DNA of 58,305 bases from Sutterella wadsworthensis (GCF_003315195.1 NZ_QNRV01000021.1:1-58305), one strand, 5' to 3'; counted from the stretch's first letter, positions 36,920 to 46,243 are shown. Program-made: numbers and translations. The notes: generated from the letters alone by a model not told the origin.

Positions 36920-36953
36920 GGGTTGGATATTGCTTTGAAGGCTGAAGCGGTTT

Positions 36954-37586
36954 TCAGAGTCCCAGAATCGGCGCCTTGGCCCCGAATCGAGCCAGCAATT
37001 CCCCTGATTCGCACACGGGCAGACCCATGATTGCGGAATAACTGCCTGAAATGCGGCAAATGAAAAGTCCTGCTGCGCCTTGAATGCCGTAGCCGCCTGC
37101 TTTGTCATACGGTTCAGCCGTAGCCGCATAGGCCGCAATTTCAGCATCAGAAAGCTCACGCATTTCAACGGTTGACGTCACCACCACCGAATCCCATTCG
37201 GCGCGGCTAACCCCCACCGCCACTGCGGTACGCACTTCGTGCGTGCGTCCCGACATGCTTCGCAAAAAAGCTTCCGCCTCCGCACGATCGCGAGGCTTTC
37301 CGAGAACCCGGCCGTCAAGGCTCACTACTGTATCAGCCGCCAAAACCGGACGGTCCTCTCTGGCATCGGGCAGTTCATTGCGTGCGCAAAGCCCATCCAT
37401 AAGCTTCACAACGGCAGTGCGCAGTACATAGTCCTCAGGCGTTTCGCCCGGCTTTTCCTCTTCATCGCCGGCAAACCAACCACGAGGCGCCTTTGGGTCA
37501 GCGAGCACAACGGGTTCCCAGCCGAGATTGGAGAGAATTTCGCGGCGGCGCGGACTTTTGCTGGCCAAATAGATAAGCGTATCCAT
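36954..37586 (-). CDS. maf: Maf-family nucleotide pyrophosphatase
   Basis: Maf enzymes hydrolyse dTTP, UTP and modified nucleotides to monophosphates. The 210-residue protein begins LIYLASKSPRRREIL, the Maf signature, and contains LAADTVVSLDGRVLGKP (catalytic Asp) and EPYDKAGGYGIQGAAGLF. The full set points to the YhdE-like dTTP/UTP pyrophosphatase subgroup; exact specificity is not proven. It starts the operon-like series maf-rlmH-rsfS-nadD only in map order; transcription runs from nadD towards maf. Confidence 0.92.
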   Translation of the reverse strand: MDTLIYLASKSPRRREILSNLGWEPVVLADPKAPRGWFAGDEEEKPGETPEDYVLRTAVVKLMDGLCARNELPDAREDRPVLAADTVVSLDGRVLGKPRDRAEAEAFLRSMSGRTHEVRTAVAVGVSRAEWDSVVVTSTVEMRELSDAEIAAYAATAEPYDKAGGYGIQGAAGLFICRISGSYSAIMGLPVCESGELLARFGAKAPILGL

Positions 37587-37595
37587 CTCTCTTCC

Positions 37596-38063
37596 TCAGG
37601 CGCGGTGGTAAGGGTGCCCGGCTTCAATTGACCAGACGCGGTAGAGCTGCTCGGCAAGAAGCACGCGTGCTAGTGCATGGGGCAGCGTCATTGCCGAGAG
37701 ACGAACTGTCGCTCGCGCAGCAGCCTTCACCTCGGGTGCAAGGCCATCCGGTCCGCCGATGACGAAAACCACACGATCGCCTTCGCCGCCCCACGCATGC
37801 ATTTGCCGAGCAAGATCGACCGTTGTCAGATCTTTGCCGTGCTCATCGAGCACCACTACAAAATCACCTGGTTCGATCGCAGCAAGAAGGCGCTCAGCCT
37901 CAAGCTGCATCAGCTTCGCTGGCGTTTGTCCGGCGCGATGCTCCGTGCGAATTTCCTTCAGATCCACACTCCAGCTGCGAGGAAAACGAGCAAGGTACCC
38001 CCGCACGGCTTCCTGCGCCCAATCGGCAATGTGCTGACCAACGGCAAGAATGCGCACTCGCAT
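37596..38063 (-). CDS. rlmH: 23S rRNA (pseudouridine-1915 N3) methyltransferase RlmH
   Basis: The 155-residue SPOUT methyltransferase methylates pseudouridine 1915 in helix 69 of 23S rRNA. FVIGGPDGL near residue 102 is the SAM-binding knot, and the C terminus LLAEQLYRVWSIEAGHPYHR is the family hallmark. The gene overlaps the rsfS stop by one base (TAATG), and maf follows after 9 nt. rsfS-rlmH is a standard pair. Confidence 0.96.
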   Translation of the reverse strand: MRVRILAVGQHIADWAQEAVRGYLARFPRSWSVDLKEIRTEHRAGQTPAKLMQLEAERLLAAIEPGDFVVVLDEHGKDLTTVDLARQMHAWGGEGDRVVFVIGGPDGLAPEVKAAARATVRLSAMTLPHALARVLLAEQLYRVWSIEAGHPYHRA

Positions 38064-38467
38064 TATTCGGCGCTCTGCTCGGACTTATGCGCACGATGCG
38101 GCATCAGATGCGGAGCGCATTCCGTCTGAGCCTTGAGGAAAAGCTCCTTGCCGCCCCAGATTTCTTCAAGGTTGTAATAGTCGCGAACATTGGGCTGCAG
38201 CACGTGACAAACAACCTGACCGCAGTCAACCAGCACCCATTCGCCCGTGTCGTCACCCTCCATGCCAATCACGCTGCCGCCGGCTTCCTTGACAGCATGC
38301 GAAACTGCATACGCGAGGGCCCGAGTCTGACGGCCGGAAGTGCCCGAGGCGATCACGACACATTCAAACTGATCTGTAAGTTCTTCCGTATTGAAGACCT
38401 TGATATCGCGCGCTTTGACGTCTTCAAGAGCGTTGATGATGGTTTGAGTAAGCGTTTCGAGTTCCAT
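38063..38467 (-). CDS. rsfS: Ribosome silencing factor RsfS
   Basis: RsfS binds uL14 of the large subunit and blocks subunit joining in starvation. The 134-residue protein has the family blocks VVIASGTSGRQTRALAYAV and WVLVDCGQVVCHVLQP followed by YYNLEEIWG. A C-terminal tail of about 20 residues with several His and Cys extends past the fold (TECAPHLMPHRAHK). It sits between nadD and rlmH, the usual arrangement. Confidence 0.95.
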   Translation of the reverse strand: MELETLTQTIINALEDVKARDIKVFNTEELTDQFECVVIASGTSGRQTRALAYAVSHAVKEAGGSVIGMEGDDTGEWVLVDCGQVVCHVLQPNVRDYYNLEEIWGGKELFLKAQTECAPHLMPHRAHKSEQSAE

Positions 38468-38529
38468 TGATTTCTCTTTTAAACTGAATTCCTTCTGCCT
38501 CCAAAGGCAGTCGGTTAAATAAATTTTTT

Positions 38530-39198
38530 TTAATCGTGCGCACCGTAAAGTCCGCGGCCGCGCATATAGGCAGCCACTTCAAGCGGCAGCCATCCGTCCA
38601 CGCATTTCATGGCGACCGCAAAAGGCAACCTCCGTATCAGGCGCCGCACTTCGGTAGCACTAGCCTCGTGTGGGGCCATTTCGAACTGCGCAATGCGTCC
38701 AAAAGTCGTGGTTGTCAGCAATTCAGGCGCCGTCCACCGATCTGCGCTCCAGGCTTCGACCTCTGCAGACGCTGAAAGCGGTGCGCCGGCGCGCCGGCAA
38801 ATGCCGAGCGAAGCATAGTCAAGAAGATTGCGCCAGTGTTTCCAGGTATGAAGGTTTGTCCATTGATCACCCCCCAGAATAAGAACCAGCGGAATCGCAA
38901 AGCCCAACCGTCGACGCAATGCCATCAGCGTATCAATCGTATAGGTGGGACCAAGCCTCATGAGTTCAATTGTCTCAATCCCAATGCCTGCATCTCGGTC
39001 TGTTCCGACAGCGAGCTGGAGCATTTCCAAGCGCTCCTGTGCCGGCGTGCCTAAATCCTTCTGCCATGGCGCTCCCGCCGGCAGCAAATCCACCCGCACC
39101 AGACCCAGTGCCCTGCGCGCTGCGCGTGCAAGTTCCAGATGACCGCAGTGCACCGGATCAAATGTGCCGCCAAGCAGACCGATACCGCGAGGAATCAT
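38530..39198 (-). CDS. nadD: Nicotinate-nucleotide adenylyltransferase
   Basis: NadD adenylates nicotinate mononucleotide in NAD synthesis. The 222-residue protein starts with GLLGGTFDPVHCGHLELA, the nucleotidyltransferase HxGH site, and has the later ATP-contact block ATEVRRLIRR. ATG 39198 overlaps the upstream hypothetical gene's stop by 4 nt (ATGA), while the frame opens at 39267. A hairpin (CTGCCTCCAAAGGCAG) lies in the 62-nt gap before rsfS. Confidence 0.94.
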   Translation of the reverse strand: MIPRGIGLLGGTFDPVHCGHLELARAARRALGLVRVDLLPAGAPWQKDLGTPAQERLEMLQLAVGTDRDAGIGIETIELMRLGPTYTIDTLMALRRRLGFAIPLVLILGGDQWTNLHTWKHWRNLLDYASLGICRRAGAPLSASAEVEAWSADRWTAPELLTTTTFGRIAQFEMAPHEASATEVRRLIRRLPFAVAMKCVDGWLPLEVAAYMRGRGLYGAHD

Positions 39199-39860
39199 GA
39201 TGGATTCTTCACAAGCGAAGCAAAACCGCGAACGGCCCGACCATTCTGAAATTCCACACCAAGCCAATCGAGTTCCAGCTCCTGCAGTCCGCGGGCATTT
39301 TTGAGAAAGCGCTGGCTAAACCAGAACTGCCAGCCGAACCCATCGTTATAAGACGGAATGCCGACAGCCTCTGCCGATTGTTTAGGCGTCATGTCAAGAC
39401 CGACGCGACCGAGACGTACGGGGAGGTCAGTACCAACAAGTTTTCCGCAGTGAGCTGGAATTCGCTCGGACGTTACGCGTTCAATCTGAGCTTCTGTAAC
39501 GGTTTTCAGATCCGACGAAATGAGCCAGAGCAATATGGGTTTGCCGCTCTCCGTTCCCTCAAAGCACGCATAGTCGCGCTCAAAAAGACCGGTTCCTTCC
39601 CGCAGACGGGCTGCACCCCAACGAAGCGCAGCCGTTTCGAGTTCGGCTTCGCCCAGCTGCAGCCGCTCGCGCCCTATCTGCACATAGGCTGCCGGCGGCT
39701 CAGCCAAAGTCGCCGGCGCATTCAGTGCCGTCGACGGATAACCAAAAGGAGCAGTATGCGCACCATTATCCCCAAGTGAACCGGCAGAAGCGCCGGACAC
39801 GGGCAGAACTAAAGTGAGCGCAGCAAGCGCAAAGAAGCGGAACGTTCCTGATTTTGTCAT
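39195..39860 (-). CDS. Secreted hypothetical protein upstream of nadD
   Basis: The 221-residue product begins MTKSGTFRFFALAALTLVL, a good Sec signal with likely cleavage after SGASA. The mature part has four-stranded-looking blocks (YVQIGRERLQLGEAEL, PILLWLISSDL, GWQFWFSQRFL) and two Cys (about residues 108 and 149) that could form a disulfide. No family is recognised. Its stop overlaps nadD by 4 nt, so it is translationally coupled to a cytoplasmic NAD gene, which gives no clue to its role. Longer starts exist up to 39947, but a perfect hairpin (39892-39924) lies in that stretch. Confidence 0.65.
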   Translation of the reverse strand: MTKSGTFRFFALAALTLVLPVSGASAGSLGDNGAHTAPFGYPSTALNAPATLAEPPAAYVQIGRERLQLGEAELETAALRWGAARLREGTGLFERDYACFEGTESGKPILLWLISSDLKTVTEAQIERVTSERIPAHCGKLVGTDLPVRLGRVGLDMTPKQSAEAVGIPSYNDGFGWQFWFSQRFLKNARGLQELELDWLGVEFQNGRAVRGFASLVKNPS

Positions 39861-39891
39861 AAGGTCCAGAAATAGCATTCCGGCAAAGACC

Positions 39892-39924
39892 GGGACTGAG
39901 AACGACATTAGCATTCTCAGTCCC
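39892..39924. repeat. Perfect 11-bp hairpin between purD and the secreted hypothetical gene
   Basis: GGGACTGAGAA (39892-39902) and TTCTCAGTCCC (39914-39924) enclose an 11-nt loop. No T tract follows on the minus strand. It may end the purD message or insulate the next gene. Confidence 0.6.
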
Positions 39925-39985
39925 TCTCTGCGGGGAGATTTGCACACAAAGGCTCATCATCCCGAAACAGTTTGTTGGCTGGCAA

Positions 39986-41266
39986 TCAGCGGTTGATCGC
40001 TCGCCAGCCAATGTCTCGGCGCATCTGCATACCGTCGAACTTAACACCGTCGGCAAGCTTGTAGGCCATCATTTGCGCCTGCGCCAAAGGTGAGCCCAGT
40101 CCCACGGCACAAAGCACGCGGCCGCCGGATACGACCACACGTCCCTGCTCATCGGTCTTCGTACCCGCATGAAAAATACGCGAATCAGCAGTATTTTCAG
40201 GCAATGTGATCACGGCCCCTTTTTCCGGAGAAGTCGGGTAGCCCTTCGCGGCCAGCACGACACCCAATGCACTGCGCGGATCCCAGTCGATCTCAGCCGT
40301 ATCGAGCTTGCCGTCGATGGCCGCCTCAACCGTTTCGGCGAAGTTGCTGCGAATACGCATCATGATAGGCTGCGTCTCCGGGTCACCCATGCGGCAGTTG
40401 AATTCAAGCGTGCGAACGTCATTGGTCCCATCAGCACGGCGCTTGATCATCAGGCCGGCATAGAGGAAACCCGTGTAACGGATGCCGTCGCGAGCCATGC
40501 CTTCCACCGTCGGGCGAATGATTTCACGCATCACCTGATCATGAATTTCTGGCGTCACTACCGGCGCGGGGGAATACGCACCCATGCCGCCCGTGTTGGG
40601 ACCCTGATCGTGATCGAGCAGACGCTTATGATCCTGGCTCGTGGCGAGCGGGAGAATATGTTCACCGTCGACCATTACGATGAAGGAAGCCTCTTCACCT
40701 TCAAGGAAATCCTCAATGACCACGCGAGCACCGGCAGCACCAAACTGATGCCCTTCAAGCATGGAATCAATGGCTGAGACAGCTTCTTCAACGGTCATGG
40801 CCACGACCACCCCTTTGCCCGCAGCCAGCCCGTCTGCCTTAACGACAATCGGCGCGCCCTTCTTTTCCACATAGGCTCGAGCCGCAGCCGGATCCGTGAA
40901 AGTTTCGTAGTCAGCAGTCGGGATGTGGTGACGCTTCATGAAAGCCTTGGCAAAATCCTTCGAACTTTCGAGCTGAGCAGCCGCTTTGGTCGGCCCGAAG
41001 ATCTTGAGGCCAGCAGCGCGAAAGTCGTCCACTACGCCAGCGGCAAGCGGCGCCTCAGGACCAACAACCGTAAAGGCCACACCTTCACGACGCACAAACT
41101 CGATCAGTTCGGCGTTGCTCTTAAGCGCAATGTTTTCAAGTGCGGGTTCCAGAGCCGTGCCAGCATTGCCCGGCGCAACAAAGACCTTTTCAACGCCGGC
41201 ACTCTGGGAGAGGCGCCAGGCCAGGGCGTGTTCGCGGCCGCCGCTGCCGATAACAAGAAGCTTCAT
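39986..41266 (-). CDS. purD: Phosphoribosylamine-glycine ligase
   Basis: PurD makes GAR from phosphoribosylamine, glycine and ATP, the second step of purine synthesis. The 426-residue ATP-grasp protein begins KLLVIGSGGREHALAWRL and contains PIVVKADGLAAGKGV near residue 140 and the RMGDPETQPIM signature near residue 290. Length is normal. It lies in the same orientation as yebC but far from the other purine genes. The C terminus matches the family. Confidence 0.96.
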   Translation of the reverse strand: MKLLVIGSGGREHALAWRLSQSAGVEKVFVAPGNAGTALEPALENIALKSNAELIEFVRREGVAFTVVGPEAPLAAGVVDDFRAAGLKIFGPTKAAAQLESSKDFAKAFMKRHHIPTADYETFTDPAAARAYVEKKGAPIVVKADGLAAGKGVVVAMTVEEAVSAIDSMLEGHQFGAAGARVVIEDFLEGEEASFIVMVDGEHILPLATSQDHKRLLDHDQGPNTGGMGAYSPAPVVTPEIHDQVMREIIRPTVEGMARDGIRYTGFLYAGLMIKRRADGTNDVRTLEFNCRMGDPETQPIMMRIRSNFAETVEAAIDGKLDTAEIDWDPRSALGVVLAAKGYPTSPEKGAVITLPENTADSRIFHAGTKTDEQGRVVVSGGRVLCAVGLGSPLAQAQMMAYKLADGVKFDGMQMRRDIGWRAINR

Positions 41267-41326
41267 GAAAAAAATTCTCTCTTAGGAAGGAGGATAAAAA
41301 GGAATACTGTGGGGTACTTGATGCGC

Positions 41327-41364
41327 GATCGGCCGAGCCGCTCATTCAAAGCGCTCGGCCGATC
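41327..41364. repeat. Hairpin between yebC and purD
   Basis: A 12-bp perfect stem (GATCGGCCGAGC 41327-41338, GCTCGGCCGATC 41353-41364) lies in the 135-nt gap. No T tract follows in the direction of transcription, so it is not called a terminator. Confidence 0.55.
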
Positions 41365-41401
41365 AGATTCTGACGCGACGCGGACTGCCGCTGGCGCAGT
41401 T

Positions 41402-42142
41402 TTATTCTTCGTCTGGAAGATCAAGCTCTGCCGAGCAGTAAACCTGCTGAACGTCGTCGAGCTCGTCGAGGGCGTCAATCAGGCGCTGCATGCGGGCGGC
41501 CTCTTCACCGGCAAGATGCGTTTCATTGGTCGGCTTCCAGGTGATTTCTGCCATTTCAGGCTTGAGACCAGCCGCTTCAAAAGCTTTCGAAACCGCGTCG
41601 AACGCTTCAGGAGCGCAGGTCACCTCAATGGAGCCGTCTTCGTCAGAAATCACGTCTTCGGCACCCGCATCAAGCGCGACTTCCATCACCTGGTCTTCTG
41701 TCGCTACACCGGGAGCAAAGAAGAAATCACCAACATGGTTGAACATAAAGGCTACGGAACCTTCCGTGCCGAGATTGCCGCCATTCTTGGAAAGAATATG
41801 ACGCACATCGGCCACCGTACGCACGCGATTGTCTGTCGTGCAATCGATAATGAGCGCTGCGCCGCCGACGCCGTAGCCTTCGTAGCGAACGTCTTCGTAG
41901 GAGACTCCTTCGAGCTGACCCGTGCCCTTGAGAATAGCGTTCTGAATCGTGTCCTTCGGGACATTGCCGCCGCGCGCCTTGATAAGCGCGAGACGCAGAC
42001 GGGAATTCGTGTCAGGATCGCCCCCGCCCATTCGAGCGGCTACGATGATTTCACGGACGAGCTTCGTCCAGAGATTGGAGCGCTTGGCGTCCTGGCGACC
42101 CTTGCGGTGCTGAATATTGGCCCACTTGGAATGACCCGACAT
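41402..42142 (-). CDS. yebC: YebC/PmpR-family protein
   Basis: The 246-residue protein begins [20 protein letters not shown], the unmistakable TACO1/YebC start, and keeps [18 protein letters not shown] and the [14 protein letters not shown] block. YebC-type proteins were annotated as transcriptional regulators and are now also linked to translation of difficult peptide stretches. The frame is open to 42181, but ATG 42142 is clearly the start. Confidence 0.95.
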   Translation of the reverse strand: MSGHSKWANIQHRKGRQDAKRSNLWTKLVREIIVAARMGGGDPDTNSRLRLALIKARGGNVPKDTIQNAILKGTGQLEGVSYEDVRYEGYGVGGAALIIDCTTDNRVRTVADVRHILSKNGGNLGTEGSVAFMFNHVGDFFFAPGVATEDQVMEVALDAGAEDVISDEDGSIEVTCAPEAFDAVSKAFEAAGLKPEMAEITWKPTNETHLAGEEAARMQRLIDALDELDDVQQVYCSAELDLPDEE

Positions 42143-42444
42143 CTTCTTATCAACCTTAAAGGAGTAGTTGTGCGCGGTCACCCGACGCCGGCATCAAGCA
42201 CCGACTCATCCGCGTAGACCGCCCGCTGCATACTGAATGAAGTGCAGCTGATGAAATTTGTCCGCCTGCGAAACCTCCAGTCCATCCGAGAGGTGCGGAG
42301 GATGCGCACGGGAGGGCGTATTTTAAAGCATGCGGCAGAAAAATTCTTTGGAAATGAATGAAGCCGTCCAGTTTTCTATGAAAACGGACGGCTTCACAGC
42401 ACTTGCAAGGCACTCAAATCCTTGCAGCAATCCTCAAGACTTTT
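42143..42444 (-). terminator. Gap between yebC and the amidohydrolase gene, with terminator-like hairpin 42360-42395
   Basis: The gap of about 300 nt holds no gene. GAAGCCGTCC (42360-42369) and GGACGGCTTC (42386-42395), with inner GTTTTC/GAAAAC pairing, form a 16-bp interrupted stem 50 nt after the amidohydrolase stop; the downstream minus-strand sequence is T-rich but not a clean T run. The rest should include the yebC promoter. Confidence 0.6.
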
Positions 42445-43728
42445 TTATTTCTTGAGCAAAATCGACACGGCATTCGCCCAGACAGCGAGTCCTTTGTCGA
42501 GTGCCTTTTCGTCAATATCGAAGCGAGCCGTATGGTGACCAGACGGGCGATCAGCGCCGAGCACAAAGAACGCCGCCTTACCACCGTGCGCCTGAACGCG
42601 GCGAGCCAGAATTGTGGCGTCTTCAGATCCGCCGAAGTTCATCGGATCCTTGCGGACGTTCATACCTTCGACGGCATTACCAGCCTGCGTAAGGACGTCG
42701 ACAAGCGCCTGATCGTTCGTCAAGTCGACTGCTTCACCCATTTTTTCGATGGTGTATTCGCAACCCTGACTCAGTGCGCAGCCCTTGATGATCTGAACAG
42801 CGCTGTCATACATATACTGATTGATTTCGCCGGTTTCGCCGCGCACTTCCATCTTCATGACGGCGTGGGACGGAATGACGTTGCGGCCTTCACCCGCGTT
42901 GAGCTGCCCCACATTGATGCGAGTCATGCCAGAACCGTGACGAGCAATGCCCAGCAGCTGCACAAACGCATTGCAAGCCGCAGCCATCGCGTTGCGTCCA
43001 GCGTTGGGTTCTACGCCGGCATGTGCCGGACGACCCGTATACGTCACATCCATCTTCGTCGTGCAAAGGAATCCATAAGGATTCACGGAAATCTCGCCCG
43101 ACTTGCACATCATGGCAATGTGAGCACCGAGGAAGAAGTCTGCATCATCAACAATGCCTGAGGCTGCCATAGCAGCAGCACCGCGCACACCTTCTTCGGC
43201 CGGCTGGAAAAGGAATTTAATGCGGCCCTTCAGCTCGTCCTTATGGTCTGCAACCCAATGCGCCAAAGCCAGCCCCGTCGACATATGAGCATCATGACCA
43301 CAAGCATGCATCAGACCCGGTCGAGTTGACTCAAAGCCTTCCGACTGCGGAATGTGATCCTGCTCCGTCGATTCCGTCACCGGCACACAGTCGATGTCAA
43401 AGCGCACCGCAAGCGTGGGACCAGGGCGTCCCGTATCCAGAATGCCGCAGCAGCCCGTATAGCCCTCAGTTGCTTTCAGAAAATCTTCGCTCACACCGTT
43501 TTTGCGTGCATAGGCGATGCCGGCATCAACAACCTTCTGGCTGCGTCCAAGACAATTTTCAGGATTAATTACTTTGGTGCCGAGCAGCACCTGATAGCCG
43601 TACTCCTTGAGCTTTTCCACGATGAAGTTCGTCGTTGTGAATTCGCTCCAACCTTCTTCGGGCATCGTATGCAGATGACGACGAATTGAAATCAGTTGGT
43701 CATGGTACTTGGCAACACAAACGGACAT
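42445..43728 (-). CDS. M20 amidohydrolase, AbgA-like
   Basis: The 427-residue zinc amidohydrolase resembles AbgA, the A subunit of p-aminobenzoyl-glutamate hydrolase. Shared blocks include SIRRHLHTMPEEGWSEF, a TGRPGPTLAVRFDIDCVPVTES region (seen at GRPGPTLAVRFDID), MHACGHDAHMSTGLALAHW, LFQPAEEGVRGAAAM and the long AbgA-type insert after residue 50. Metal ligands (Cys/His of ACGHDAH, Glu pair of PAEEG, His near the C terminus in GHHTARFD) are present. No abgB or abgT gene is adjacent. Substrate could be another N-acyl amino acid. Confidence 0.85.
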   Translation of the reverse strand: MSVCVAKYHDQLISIRRHLHTMPEEGWSEFTTTNFIVEKLKEYGYQVLLGTKVINPENCLGRSQKVVDAGIAYARKNGVSEDFLKATEGYTGCCGILDTGRPGPTLAVRFDIDCVPVTESTEQDHIPQSEGFESTRPGLMHACGHDAHMSTGLALAHWVADHKDELKGRIKFLFQPAEEGVRGAAAMAASGIVDDADFFLGAHIAMMCKSGEISVNPYGFLCTTKMDVTYTGRPAHAGVEPNAGRNAMAAACNAFVQLLGIARHGSGMTRINVGQLNAGEGRNVIPSHAVMKMEVRGETGEINQYMYDSAVQIIKGCALSQGCEYTIEKMGEAVDLTNDQALVDVLTQAGNAVEGMNVRKDPMNFGGSEDATILARRVQAHGGKAAFFVLGADRPSGHHTARFDIDEKALDKGLAVWANAVSILLKK

Positions 43729-44150
43729 TTTCTTCTCTTCTCCTTTTGGGGTGGGTCTTTAAGAGCGGGAGACTCAGCCGCGAGCCGAATCTTTCCTCTC
43801 CTGCCTGCGATTATGGTCATCCTAACCATTTCGTGACAGTAGGTGAAATATCCTACCTACTCACTTAATTCGGGCAGTTTCCGAAATATCAACTATTTTT
43901 TCTCGATTTATCAATACGAATAGCTGAAATGTAAAGGATATTTCAAATTTACCCACGATCAAGAATCTAGTATGTTCTGGCTACTCCTCTACCTTTTATG
44001 GGTATTTCGTTGGTAGTATTTTTTTGATTTTTCAAAGGAGAGAAGTATCTCAGGGCGGTGCAGCAACACCTGCATCCCCAAGGATGCGGCTTCCTATTTA
44101 TTCCCAGATCCTCGACCTGTTTGCGCAGGATACAGCCTTTGAAGGTTTTC
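43729..44150. promoter_or_regulatory. Divergent control region between the two M20 hydrolase genes
   Basis: The 422-nt gap has no gene and is AT-rich in the middle. It holds a perfect inverted repeat AGTAGGT-N10-ACCTACT (43838-43861), the octamer GAAATATC at 43845 and 43883, its complement GATATTTC at 43937, and a GCATCC-CCAA-GGATGC hairpin (44072-44087). These could bind a regulator controlling both genes. Confidence 0.5.
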
Positions 44151-45425
44151 ATGACTGAGCAGTATTCACTTGACCTCGACGAAGCCCAGTTCGCCAAAAT
44201 GCTTTTCGACCATGTTCGGGAAATGAGCAAAGATGTGGCAGGCGTAACCCGCCAAGGCTACGGCCCGCTTGAAACCCAAGTGCTTGAATACCTGAAAGGC
44301 ATCGGGGGAAAGCTTGACCTTGATATCCAAACCGACCTCGCCGGCAACGTCTGGATGACCCTGCCGGGAACAGATCGAACCCTTCCCGCCTTCGTGTCCG
44401 GAAGTCATGCCGACAGCGTACCGCAGGGCGGTAATTACGACGGTCTTGCCGGCATTGTCGCAGCGCTCTGCGCCGCCCATTGGATGCGCCGCCATCATTA
44501 CACGCCTAAGCGCGACTTCACCGTCCTGATGATGAGGTGCGAAGAGAGCTCTTTCTTCGGCAAAGCCTACGTAGGTTCGCTTGGCATGATGGGAAAACTC
44601 ACCGCCGCAGATCTTGCACTTAAACACCGTTCTACAGGCGAGACGCTCGGTGAATGCATCCGCTCCTGCGGCGTCGATCCTGAGCGGTTAACGACAGGCG
44701 AACCTGTCATTGACCCAAAGCGTATTGCAGCTTTTGTCGAACTTCATATCGAACAGGGACCCACGCTCACCAGTCAGACCTTGACACGTACAGGCATCGT
44801 CACCGGCATTCGCGGCAATATTCGCCATAAAAACGTTAAAGTGCTCGGCGAAACGGCGCACTCTGGAGCCGTCAATAAAGAATATCGTCACGACGCGGTT
44901 ATGGCTGCCGCCCGTCTCATCTCCCGTATGGAGGACCGCTGGCAAGCTCGACTGGATGCGGGGGACGACCTCGTCTTCACCGTAGGCGTTATCAAAACCG
45001 CACCTACAGCCGCCATTTCAGTTATTCCCGGCGAAGTGTCCTTCACGGTTGACATGCGGAGTCTTTCGATGGATACCGTTAAGGCCTTCCATGAAGACCT
45101 GCTTGCAACTGCCCGCAGCCTTGCTGCAGAGCGCGGGGTTCGTTTTGAGTTCGATACACCCCTATATACGCAGCCTGCGCATGTGGACGCCTCTCTTGCC
45201 AACCGTCTTGAAGCAAGCGCCAAACGAGCCAGCATTCCTGTAATGCGCCTGGCGTCAGGAGCAGGACATGATTCTGCAGTTCTTGGCAACTGCGGCATTC
45301 CTGTCGCGATGATATTCGTCGCGAATCAGAAAGGCTCACACAACCCTCACGAAGCCATGGAGCTCGAAGACTTTATAAAGGGCGCAGAACTGCTGCGCCA
45401 TGCCGTTGAAGACTTCGATCTTTAA
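44151..45425 (+). CDS. M20 hydantoinase/carbamoylase-family amidase
   Basis: The 424-residue zinc amidase is of the N-carbamoyl-L-amino acid hydrolase / ureidopropionase / allantoate amidohydrolase group. Dimetal ligands are visible in SGSHADSVPQGGNYDG (His, Asp), MRCEESSFFG (Glu), ELHIEQGP (His) and the late GSHNPHEAM (His). The dimerisation domain spans about residues 210-330. Which of these substrates it uses cannot be told. ATG 44151 has GAAGG just upstream. It is divergent from the AbgA-like gene and followed by a NarL-type regulator after 63 nt. Confidence 0.88.
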   Translation: MTEQYSLDLDEAQFAKMLFDHVREMSKDVAGVTRQGYGPLETQVLEYLKGIGGKLDLDIQTDLAGNVWMTLPGTDRTLPAFVSGSHADSVPQGGNYDGLAGIVAALCAAHWMRRHHYTPKRDFTVLMMRCEESSFFGKAYVGSLGMMGKLTAADLALKHRSTGETLGECIRSCGVDPERLTTGEPVIDPKRIAAFVELHIEQGPTLTSQTLTRTGIVTGIRGNIRHKNVKVLGETAHSGAVNKEYRHDAVMAAARLISRMEDRWQARLDAGDDLVFTVGVIKTAPTAAISVIPGEVSFTVDMRSLSMDTVKAFHEDLLATARSLAAERGVRFEFDTPLYTQPAHVDASLANRLEASAKRASIPVMRLASGAGHDSAVLGNCGIPVAMIFVANQKGSHNPHEAMELEDFIKGAELLRHAVEDFDL

Positions 45426-45488
45426 ATACTTTCTCCGGCGGGATCACTCGGCAGTCTCTCTGCGGTTCCGGCGTATTAGATAAATAGA

Positions 45489-46217
45489 ATGGAAAATAGA
45501 CAAATCCGAGTTCTGGTGGTGGATGAATATCCGCTCTTTCGAAAGGGAATCACAGATGTCCTTGCCAGTCACCCGGACTTTCAGGTGATAGGGGCAACGG
45601 CTGATGACAAGACGGCTCTCTCCTTGTTGAGCCTTAAGCCGGATCTTCTTGTGCTCGACTTGGATGCCCAAGGCTTTTCGCCGACGGACCTCTTGAGCGA
45701 AGTTAAGTACCGTCTGCCGTCCTGCCGCACTCTGATGCTTCTCAATAAAGCGGAAAGCTCGCAAGTTCTGATGCAGGCAATTCGTCTCGACGCCAACGGT
45801 TTCATTCTGCGAACCGTTTCCACCGACGAATTCATCGATCAGCTCAAACTTGTGCACTCTGGAGGCATGGCCGCATCAGACAAGATCACTGCGGCGCTGG
45901 CGGATCATCTGCGCACGAGAGTACAGAAGAAACCAGCAAAAGACCCTTCCATTACGCAGCTCCTTACCAATCGTGAGTACGAAGTGCTCTGCTGCGTTGC
46001 CTCTGGCCTGGCCAACCGTGAAATTGCACAGGTTCTCAAAATCACGGACGGCACAGTCAAAGTCCACGTGAAACACCTGCTGAAGAAACTCAAATTCCGC
46101 TCACGTGTTGAAGCGGCAGTTTGGGCTTCTGAACATGACTTCCGCCTCTCTCCAGATCAGTTGACTCAATACGGCTTTGACCGTCCGTCATCCAATCCTG
46201 AATTTGATGACGAGTAA
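45489..46217 (+). CDS. NarL/FixJ-family response regulator
   Basis: The 242-residue protein pairs a receiver (about residues 6-120, starting IRVLVVDEYPLFRKG) with a LuxR-type DNA-binding domain (LTNREYEVLCCVASGLANREIA, TVKVHVKHLLKKL). The phosphoacceptor Asp is present (LLVLDLDAQG). The conserved receiver Lys is Arg in GFILRTVS and the conserved Thr/Ser region reads LLNKAES, so signalling may be altered. No sensor kinase gene adjoins it. Its position, between an amidase and a Dcu carrier, hints at control of one of these. Confidence 0.88.
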   Translation: MENRQIRVLVVDEYPLFRKGITDVLASHPDFQVIGATADDKTALSLLSLKPDLLVLDLDAQGFSPTDLLSEVKYRLPSCRTLMLLNKAESSQVLMQAIRLDANGFILRTVSTDEFIDQLKLVHSGGMAASDKITAALADHLRTRVQKKPAKDPSITQLLTNREYEVLCCVASGLANREIAQVLKITDGTVKVHVKHLLKKLKFRSRVEAAVWASEHDFRLSPDQLTQYGFDRPSSNPEFDDE

Positions 46218-46243
46218 TTCCGGGCAAGTTTTTTTGAGTTACA

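Noticed and set aside
40925..42217. 430-codon plus-strand frame opposite purD and yebC
   Set aside because: It crosses two certain minus-strand genes and the hairpin between them.
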